A DNA stretch of 24,850 nucleotides from a virus. The DNA is taken from positions 1-24,850 of the IMG/VR virus record IMGVR_UViG_3300005548_000032; one strand, given 5' to 3'. The notes beneath the pieces were generated by a model, which was given only the letters and a program-made list of their open reading frames with translations, did not search any database and was not told the DNA's origin. Shown here piece after piece: positions 13,542 to 19,453 of this stretch (position 1 is the stretch's first letter; the number at the start of each line of letters is the position of its first letter). Both the position numbers and the translations under genes were made by a program.

Positions 13542-15365
13542 ATGACTCAAGTCGATCCAAACTACGAAGGGCTCCCGCCTGGGTATGACGTCGTATTCGA
13601 TTTTTCGATTCCGACGGCAGGATACCCACAGCCGGGCTACGACGTCGTCTTCGACTTCTCTGCGCACCCGACGTTCACCACTGCACGATCTGTCACTGGT
13701 GAGTTAGTTGTAACTGATCTGACGACAACTGCGTCGTCTCTTGGAACGCTGGTCTGTCGGACAGGCGAGGTAGGAAGTTTTGATCTGTTGCTCGACTGGA
13801 AGGTCATCTTCCATGCTGGCGAATTGGCGCAAGTCACAACGATCTCCATCGCCCAGTTGCTGGGCAACATCACCATGTGGCACGGAGAGTTGGGCCACGC
13901 CACAATCTCCGCTGCATACGCTGTTGTTCCTTCTGCTCGTGATGGTCAGAAGACTGCATGTACCCTGACTCCAGGACAAGCTGCTAACCTAGGCATCATT
14001 CCTGTTCCGACAGGTGAGCGTGGCGCAGTCGGAACAATCAACGCAGCATTCAACCTGCCGTCGGCTGGAACCACAGGTGAGAAGGCATCAGGCGAGATTG
14101 AAATCCATCCGCTGATCCTGTTCGTCACCAATGTGATGCCTACGGGCGAAAAGATCATCAATGCGCTTGCCTCGTTTGTCCAGCCAGTTCCGTCAGGACG
14201 CACGGGCGAAAAGACTGCATGTGATCTGACAGTCACCGGACCAACCACCGTCAGGATGAAGACTGGCGAAGTAGCGCTGGTTGAACTGAATCAGGGATTC
14301 ACGATCATTCATCCGCTGGGTATGCGCACCGGCGAATGCATCATCAGCACGACCCTGAACACGAGGCCGGCGGCCAACCCGGTTGTTACTTTCGTGACTG
14401 GCGAGAAGGCGATTGGCGATCTGACTGTGCATCCAACGGCGCACATGACCGCCATTGCGAAATCAGGCGAAGAATTCTGGGCAGCCATGAAGGGTCAGAC
14501 CCGTTGGATCGATCTCGGATACGATCGCAACGGACCAGACGCATTCTACACCTGGTGGGATGATGTCTACAACCAGCAGGGCAACTGGGTCATCATCGAC
14601 ACATACGAGAATGACTACCCAGGCATCTATCACAACGTCGGATGCAATCAGTACGCCACGGCACAGCTGAGCACGCGCGCTCGATTCTACGATATCGAGT
14701 TCCGATCTGGCGAGCGCATGCACCACGAGCAGTCTGCCTGGATCTTGAATTGGGCAGCTGGCAATCCAGCGTTCACACCAATCAAGGCCCTGATGGGTCA
14801 GGCGATGCAATGCCAGTTGGAAGCCGACATCAAGGTTCCGCTGTGCTTCGGTAACATCATCCCAGACCCAGACTTCGTGTTCATTGAATTGTCATCCCCG
14901 TATGGCGATCCATGCGAATCGTGGTGGATGAAGACGGGCGAGAGTGCGTTCGTGGCAAGGAACGGATTCTTGGTCGTTCCATCTCTGGGTCATCCAGTTT
15001 GCCCAACAGGCGAAGTGGCGAAGGCTGAACTGACACCTGATCCGCCTTGGATCGTGCGCATGTGGACTGGCGAACGTGTCAAGTGTGAGTTGTGGAACGA
15101 CCCATCCATGCAGCCGATCTTCCGTACGGGTGAAAGAGCCACTGCCAGAATGCAGGATCTGGCTGCGAATGCCCAGGACGGCGCAAGGGCAATCGTCACG
15201 GCAATGCACACGAATTACGACGTCTTCTTCGACGAGCATGGCTGCTTGGAGAACCGATACGTTCCACAGACTCCAGACGGTGATCCAGATTACGCTAACG
15301 CGCCTCCAGCTACACCAAGAGAGCTTGATCCGTTCCAACACTTCATCTTGAGCCACTGCGAGTAA
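13542..15365 (+). CDS. TGE-repeat virion protein (~21-residue tandem repeats)
   Basis: A 607-residue protein, family not recognised. The N terminus carries a duplicated segment, GYDVVFDFS, twice within residues ~10-43; a related YDVFFDEHG appears near residue 561. From residue 52 a degenerate unit starting [T/S/A/H/D]-G-[E/Q]-[K/R/V/L] repeats at 52, 74, 92, 114, 134, 157, 178, 201, 221, 241, 263, 286 and 308. A non-repeat insert of ~150 residues rich in Trp/Tyr/Asp holds one isolated copy at 389. Copies then resume at 465, 489, 509 and 529. Within a unit the consensus is roughly TGEkA.a.L followed by a hydrophobic strand and a Pro turn, which would suit a beta-solenoid or stacked-sandwich fibre. 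No enzyme motif is visible. The ATG at 13542 is preferred to an in-frame TTG at 13536. Its position between fibre and baseplate genes suggests a tail structural part. Confidence 0.8.
   Translation: MTQVDPNYEGLPPGYDVVFDFSIPTAGYPQPGYDVVFDFSAHPTFTTARSVTGELVVTDLTTTASSLGTLVCRTGEVGSFDLLLDWKVIFHAGELAQVTTISIAQLLGNITMWHGELGHATISAAYAVVPSARDGQKTACTLTPGQAANLGIIPVPTGERGAVGTINAAFNLPSAGTTGEKASGEIEIHPLILFVTNVMPTGEKIINALASFVQPVPSGRTGEKTACDLTVTGPTTVRMKTGEVALVELNQGFTIIHPLGMRTGECIISTTLNTRPAANPVVTFVTGEKAIGDLTVHPTAHMTAIAKSGEEFWAAMKGQTRWIDLGYDRNGPDAFYTWWDDVYNQQGNWVIIDTYENDYPGIYHNVGCNQYATAQLSTRARFYDIEFRSGERMHHEQSAWILNWAAGNPAFTPIKALMGQAMQCQLEADIKVPLCFGNIIPDPDFVFIELSSPYGDPCESWWMKTGESAFVARNGFLVVPSLGHPVCPTGEVAKAELTPDPPWIVRMWTGERVKCELWNDPSMQPIFRTGERATARMQDLAANAQDGARAIVTAMHTNYDVFFDEHGCLENRYVPQTPDGDPDYANAPPATPRELDPFQHFILSHCE
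13695..14480 (+). repeat. Protein-level tandem repeat array 1 (13 TGE units)
   Basis: Thirteen units start at codons for T/S/A/H/D-G-E/Q at nucleotides 13695, 13761, 13815, 13881, 13941, 14010, 14073, 14142, 14202, 14262, 14328, 14397 and 14463. Spacing is 18-23 codons (mean about 21). DNA identity between units is low apart from the ACxGGCGA core, so the array is old or under selection for structure rather than a recent expansion. Confidence 0.85.
14934..15190 (+). repeat. Protein-level tandem repeat array 2 (4 TGE units)
   Basis: TGE units resume at 14934, 15006, 15066 and 15126, spaced 24, 20 and 20 codons. A degenerate DGARA unit follows near 15180. The same pattern as array 1 (TGE[SVR], then alternating small and hydrophobic residues, then a Pro- or Trp-containing turn). 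Confidence 0.8.
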
Positions 15366-15368
15366 TTC

Positions 15369-16703
15369 ATGGCAACATGTCTTCAAACCATTGCAGATGT
15401 GATGGCAGGTCCCGGCATCGATTCGCTGACCGTCATCAATCCAAACACCAACACGCCAATCGTGGTCACACCTTCGGCGAATCAGCTGCTGTTGGCGCGT
15501 ATGCAGGTTCAACAGACAGTTACATTCACGGTGACCTTGTCGTCATCTATCCCTGGTTCATTCAACGTTTCTCTCACGATCTATCAGGTCGTTGGAAGCA
15601 CTGTCAGTTCATACGCGTCAATCAACCTGACAACGGCAAGCACCACGTTCCAGAAGGACTTCCAATCAGGCACGTACATCTTCTGCTTCCACGGAAATAA
15701 CACAGCGTCGTACACAGGTAACATCATCGGATCGTTCATCAGTGTCCCGTCTTCCGCTATTCTGTTCCCGGTGTTCAAGGTTGGCGAGAAGGTGAAAGCA
15801 GATCTCACGATTCCTTCGCCCCCAAGAGTCTGCAGCCAGGTGATGTTCTACGAAGTCACAGCTGGAGAAGTTCCGCCTGGCGTCTATTTGGATGAATTGG
15901 GAACTCTGCGAGGACAGCTCCCGAACCTTGACTGTATGCCACCAGATCAATTTGGGTACACCTACTCGCCTTCGTTCAACTGGTTCTATGAGCGATCAGG
16001 TATCTCGTATCCGTTGGGCCGTCAGTGGAGATTCAAGGTCAAGTTGTCTCTGGCTGCGAATCCTGAGGTGTTCATCGAAGATTGGTTCTGCATCAGGGTC
16101 TACAACAACTGGGACTTTGACCGAGACAACTTCATTGCCCAGGCGCCTTTCGACCATGAGACCGAAGTAGCTGAAGAGATTCCGCCGCCAGTCTTGGAGC
16201 CACTTTGCGAGGACTGCCCCGAGCCTGAAGCCAAGAAGGATCCGGTGGCGCTACAGCAAATCTGTGTACCTTGTGACTCTCCTCCAGAGACGTCAATGGT
16301 GACTCTGATTGAGATCCCTGAGCCGTTGCGTGCATTGCCGCCATCTCAATTCACGCAATGGTACGCCGTGAATAACGAGACAGATTTCAGCAAGAGCTGC
16401 CCGGAGATCCAGAAGTTCATCAACGACCTGAAAGGCTCCACGATCTTCAACAAATTGCTGGAACAGAATTCGTTGGCACCATCCACAGAGCTAACCGAGC
16501 AAGAGTTGTTCATTGCCACCACGTACAAGAACTTCCTGCAGATTGCTTCTACTCGTCTCACCAACGGCAGGAATCCGACAGACATCGACACACAGTTGTT
16601 CCAGTGGCAGTTCCAGGAGAACCAAGCCAATCCGCTGTTCAGTGATGTCTACTCAGGTGAAACCATTCCGCCATTCGAACTAGAGTTCTCGCGCCATGAT
16701 TGA
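15369..16703 (+). CDS. Virion protein with TGE-type unit, Ig-like segment and CxxC motifs
   Basis: A 444-residue protein, family not recognised as a whole. Residues ~1-125 are beta-rich and Ser/Thr-rich (PNTNTPIVVTP, VTFTVTLSSSIPGSFNVSL), like a fibre sandwich. Residue ~138 starts a VGEKVKADL unit like those of the upstream repeat protein. TAGEVPPGVYLDELGTLRGQ (~163-183) is the signature of an Ig-like/He_PIG fold. A Trp/Tyr-rich part (SFNWFYERSG...GRQWRFKVKL) and a Pro/Glu-rich linker follow with two knuckles, C280-x-x-C283 (LCEDCPEPE) and C299-x-x-C302 (ICVPCDSPPE). The last ~120 residues are helical. It starts three bases after the upstream stop and overlaps the next gene by eight bases. 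Probably a connector between the fibre-like proteins and the baseplate; this is inferred from position. Confidence 0.75.
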   Translation: MATCLQTIADVMAGPGIDSLTVINPNTNTPIVVTPSANQLLLARMQVQQTVTFTVTLSSSIPGSFNVSLTIYQVVGSTVSSYASINLTTASTTFQKDFQSGTYIFCFHGNNTASYTGNIIGSFISVPSSAILFPVFKVGEKVKADLTIPSPPRVCSQVMFYEVTAGEVPPGVYLDELGTLRGQLPNLDCMPPDQFGYTYSPSFNWFYERSGISYPLGRQWRFKVKLSLAANPEVFIEDWFCIRVYNNWDFDRDNFIAQAPFDHETEVAEEIPPPVLEPLCEDCPEPEAKKDPVALQQICVPCDSPPETSMVTLIEIPEPLRALPPSQFTQWYAVNNETDFSKSCPEIQKFINDLKGSTIFNKLLEQNSLAPSTELTEQELFIATTYKNFLQIASTRLTNGRNPTDIDTQLFQWQFQENQANPLFSDVYSGETIPPFELEFSRHD

Positions 16704-16884
16704 GCTTCCAACACTTCCTGAATCACTTTGTGATCCATGTCCTGTTCCCGAGCCTGACAAGACGTATCTGACTCCAACGAAGCAGGTTAAGGTGGTGAAG
16801 ACGGATTGTTTTCCGTCGATGATCAAAAACATGACAGCAGCAAAGGCTTGTGCAGCATGGCCTCCTGCTTGTAACGTCGGTTAA
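16696..16884 (+). CDS. 62-residue Cys/Pro-rich small protein
   Basis: ATG 16696 overlaps the 3' end of the upstream gene by eight bases, and the frame ends at TAA 16882-16884. The protein contains LCDPCPVPEPDK (C12-x-x-C15), closely resembling LCEDCPEPE in the upstream protein. It has further Cys at 38, 52 and 59 and many Pro residues. No signal peptide or membrane segment is present. It immediately precedes the PAAR spike-tip gene. The five cysteines suggest a metal site or disulphides. A role in spike or baseplate assembly is a guess from position and from the shared motif. Confidence 0.6.
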   Translation: MIELPTLPESLCDPCPVPEPDKTYLTPTKQVKVVKTDCFPSMIKNMTAAKACAAWPPACNVG

Positions 16885-16888
16885 ATAC
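16882..16888 (+). promoter_or_regulatory. Putative T4-like late promoter (TAAATAC)
   Basis: TAAATAC overlaps the stop codon of the small Cys/Pro gene and precedes the baseplate operon. By T4 spacing the transcript would begin near 16893, just ahead of AGGAGA (16895-16900), giving a very short but functional leader for ATG 16906. The motif is identical to those at 2618 and 6616. Confidence 0.5.
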
Positions 16889-16907
16889 AGGACCAGGAGA
16901 ACTGTAT
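16885..16907. repeat. 6-bp inverted repeat around the PAAR gene ribosome site
   Basis: ATACAG (16885-16890) and CTGTAT (16902-16907) are perfect complements around an 11-base loop that holds the Shine-Dalgarno AGGAGA. The right arm takes in the first two bases of the ATG at 16906. The left arm overlaps the late-promoter-like TAAATAC. The stem is short and could arise by chance, but the layout repeats that seen at 2619-2649. Confidence 0.4.
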
Positions 16908-17205
16908 GCCATCCGTAGCACGTCTAGCCGATCTCTGTACCGGGCATGGTTGTTATCCGCCGCGCCCAAACATCCAGGGATCGCCTACTGTATTCGTGAA
17001 TGGAAGGCCGGTGCACCGATTGACTGATGCTTGGGCGATCCATTGCTGCGGGCCATCGTGTCATGGAGCAGTCCTCGCGAAAGGCTCGACTACAGTATTC
17101 GTGAATGGCCTCCCATGCGGCAGGATCGGGGACCTGGTAGGTGTTCCAGGTGAATGTGGTTCAGTTGTCATGACGGGATCAACAAACGTTTCAGCAGGTG
17201 GGTAA
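16906..17205 (+). CDS. PAAR-repeat spike-tip protein (T4 gp5.4-like)
   Basis: A 99-residue protein with the PAAR layout: GHGCYPPRPNIQGSPTVFVNGRPVHRLTD, a central IHCCGPSCHG, the second half-repeat GSTTVFVNGLPCGRIGD, and an ending CGSVVMTGSTNVSAGG. PAAR proteins cap the central membrane-piercing spike of phages and type VI secretion systems and hold one structural zinc or iron. Candidate ligands are H14, H37 or H46, and C84. Seven cysteines (11, 16, 47, 48, 52, 71, 84) are more than usual for the family. AGGAGA at 16895-16900 gives a strong ribosome site. The gene opens the baseplate operon, and its stop overlaps the gp25 start (TAATG). Confidence 0.9.
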   Translation: MPSVARLADLCTGHGCYPPRPNIQGSPTVFVNGRPVHRLTDAWAIHCCGPSCHGAVLAKGSTTVFVNGLPCGRIGDLVGVPGECGSVVMTGSTNVSAGG

Positions 17206-17612
17206 TGTCGGTCAAGCTTCTATCAACTGAGATTGTCGCGTATTCGGATCTGGACTTGTCGTTCACCCCGAATCCGTTGACTGGAGATCTGACTCCGCTG
17301 ACCAACGTGGCGGCGGTCCGGCGCTCTGTTGTCAATCTCGTGAACATGGATGCATTTGATATCCCATTCGACTTCGGAGCGGGCTCCAGCATCAAGAAGA
17401 TGTTGTTTGAGCCTGCTACAGAGCTCACTGCTGCCGCACTTAATACGCGAATCGAATTCCTCATCGCCAAATACGAACCAAGAACTGTCTTGCAAAGTGT
17501 CGACACAACAGTAGGCACAGGCGGCATCGGTTTCAATGTCACAGTCCGAATCCTGGTTAGGGCCACGGCTCAGATTGAGACATTCACATTCTACGTATCG
17601 AGAGTACGCTGA
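17205..17612 (+). CDS. 25: Baseplate wedge protein gp25-like (GPW/gp25 family)
   Basis: 135 residues, against 132 for T4 gp25. It shows the family landmarks AYSDLDLSFTPNPLTGDL near the N terminus, VAAVRRSVVNLV, then FDIPFDFGAGSSIKKMLFEP, a helix ELTAAALNTRIEFLIAKYEPR, and strand-rich IGFNVTVRILV at the end. The EPR triplet at ~92-94 is the conserved motif of gp25 and TssE and contributes to the wedge core that nucleates the sheath. ATG 17205 (overlapping the PAAR stop as TAATG) gives the expected N terminus, so the longer in-frame start at 17154 is rejected. The stop overlaps the gp6 start (TGATG). Confidence 0.9.
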   Translation: MSVKLLSTEIVAYSDLDLSFTPNPLTGDLTPLTNVAAVRRSVVNLVNMDAFDIPFDFGAGSSIKKMLFEPATELTAAALNTRIEFLIAKYEPRTVLQSVDTTVGTGGIGFNVTVRILVRATAQIETFTFYVSRVR

Positions 17613-19453
17613 TGTCATCAGTAAACAACTTCCCAGTCGCGGGCCTGAACTTCGACGAGATCCGAGCTAACTTCATCAAGTACATGAAGGGGAATCCTGC
17701 TTACAAGGATTTCAACTTCAATGGTGCAGGTATCTCGCAGCTGGTCAACCTGTTGGCGTACAACACGCACATGCAGGGATTCTACACCAAGATGCTGATG
17801 GATGAGTCATTCACCGACTCCGCGCACACGCGCCCAGCATTGCTCTCGCACGCAAAGCGCACAGGATACACGCCAGGATCGAAGAAGTGTTCACAGAATC
17901 AGATCACACTATCTGTATCTGTTCCAGTTGCCAACGATCCAACCTCCCAGAACATTGTAGTCCCTGCTGGATCTTCTCTCAAGTCCACGAACTCAAAGGC
18001 TGACCAGCGCGTATTCAACCTGATTGAAGACGCTACTCTGGACCAGAAGTCATCTGGATTTGATGCCCAGAACAATCCAGTCTACATCTACACAGGCGCG
18101 CCAATCACTGTATACGAAGGTGCGTACACAACCTACAAGTTCCAGGTCAACAACAGCACCGATAATCAGAAATTCATCATCCCAGACCTGAACATTGACA
18201 CCGACACGCTCAAGGTTTCGGTGACACTCGGTGGATTGACTGACGTCTACAAGACTGTGGCTGACATCTTCGAAGTAGACAAGGATTCGTTCGTTTACTA
18301 CCTGACGACCAACTATGACCAGAACTACCAAATCTTCTTCGGACAGAACATCTTCGGCGTCCAGCCTCAGAACACGTCTGTCATCACCTGCAAGTACGTC
18401 AGCACCAACGGAGCGTCTGGCAACGGTGCGCAGAACTTCAAGTTCAACCAGCTCCCTCAGGGAACCACTCTGCCGCTTGGCGCGATCGTCACGGCTGTCG
18501 CCCTTCCGGACAACACCTACAATCCCGCTGTCCCGACCGCGTCATACGGCGGCATGGACGTCGAGGACACCGAGTCGCTGAGGTTCACGATTCCACACGC
18601 TTGGAAGCGTCAGAACCGAATCGTGACAGAATCAGACTACCAGTCGATCATTCTCGAGAAGTTCAGGAACATCGATAGCTTGAGCGTTTGGGGCGGCGAG
18701 AAGAATTCTGTTCGTCAGTATGGAAAAGTCTTCCTCTCCATCAAGCCAAAGTTCTCTGACGCCCTGACGGCAACCGCGAAGCAGCAGATCTCTGATGCGA
18801 TCTCGGGCAAGTTCGGCGTCGTCGGAACGGATCTGCTCTTCATGGATCCAGAGTTCATCGATGTCGACGTCAGCTTGGTTGGTGAGGTGAATACGCTTTT
18901 GACCAACGACACACTCTCGATCATCCAGGGACGCCTCTTGGCGGATCTGGATACATACAACACTGATGTCATGAACCACTTCGGAACTATCCTGTCCGAC
19001 GTCAACATGCTCAACTACCTGATGGATGATGAGCCATCGATTGTCACGCTGTTCTCTGTCAAGAACATGCACAAGAACTTCACTGTCTTGTATCAGTCTA
19101 CTGGCACGAATGTCATCACCTTCTCGAATCCGTTGGTTCCAGGAACGATCTACACGACGTCTCCGATCCTGTATGGTCTCAATGGCCCGTATCAGATGAA
19201 AGACGACGGATTGGGAGCGCTCTGGCTGAGGGATGCCAATGGGGCATCGCCAACCTTGCAGGCGATTGGCTCAGTGGATTATGATCAGGGCATCATCCGA
19301 TTTGTGCTCCCGCTGTTCTCCACGATCCAAAACTACAACGGAAACTCGGGTGTCATCACAATCTATGCGAAGCCGCTGAATCCTGACATCAAGACTTCGC
19401 TCAACAACATCGTCCGAATCGCAAGCACAACCTGCACCTTGACCGCACAATGA
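17612..19453 (+). CDS. 6: Baseplate wedge protein gp6-like (gpJ-related)
   Basis: 613 residues, against 660 for T4 gp6. The N terminus is diagnostic: NFDEIRANFIKYMKGNP, then DFNFNGAGISQLVNLLAYNT and MLMDESFTDSAHTRPAL, then AKRTGYTPGS. A later block (~330-378) WKRQNRIVTESDYQSIILEKF, followed by GGEKN...GKVFLSIKP, is the gpJ-like core shared by P2 and Mu baseplate proteins. In T4, gp6 dimers form the continuous ring of the wedges and drive the sheath-triggering change. The start overlaps the gp25 stop by one base, and the stop overlaps the next start by four bases (ATGA). Complete, with no frameshift seen. Confidence 0.92.
   Translation: MSSVNNFPVAGLNFDEIRANFIKYMKGNPAYKDFNFNGAGISQLVNLLAYNTHMQGFYTKMLMDESFTDSAHTRPALLSHAKRTGYTPGSKKCSQNQITLSVSVPVANDPTSQNIVVPAGSSLKSTNSKADQRVFNLIEDATLDQKSSGFDAQNNPVYIYTGAPITVYEGAYTTYKFQVNNSTDNQKFIIPDLNIDTDTLKVSVTLGGLTDVYKTVADIFEVDKDSFVYYLTTNYDQNYQIFFGQNIFGVQPQNTSVITCKYVSTNGASGNGAQNFKFNQLPQGTTLPLGAIVTAVALPDNTYNPAVPTASYGGMDVEDTESLRFTIPHAWKRQNRIVTESDYQSIILEKFRNIDSLSVWGGEKNSVRQYGKVFLSIKPKFSDALTATAKQQISDAISGKFGVVGTDLLFMDPEFIDVDVSLVGEVNTLLTNDTLSIIQGRLLADLDTYNTDVMNHFGTILSDVNMLNYLMDDEPSIVTLFSVKNMHKNFTVLYQSTGTNVITFSNPLVPGTIYTTSPILYGLNGPYQMKDDGLGALWLRDANGASPTLQAIGSVDYDQGIIRFVLPLFSTIQNYNGNSGVITIYAKPLNPDIKTSLNNIVRIASTTCTLTAQ

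Noticed and set aside
17154-17204. Upstream start for the gp25-like protein
   Set aside because: It adds residues inside the PAAR gene that do not fit the family; ATG 17205 overlaps the PAAR stop and gives the expected length.
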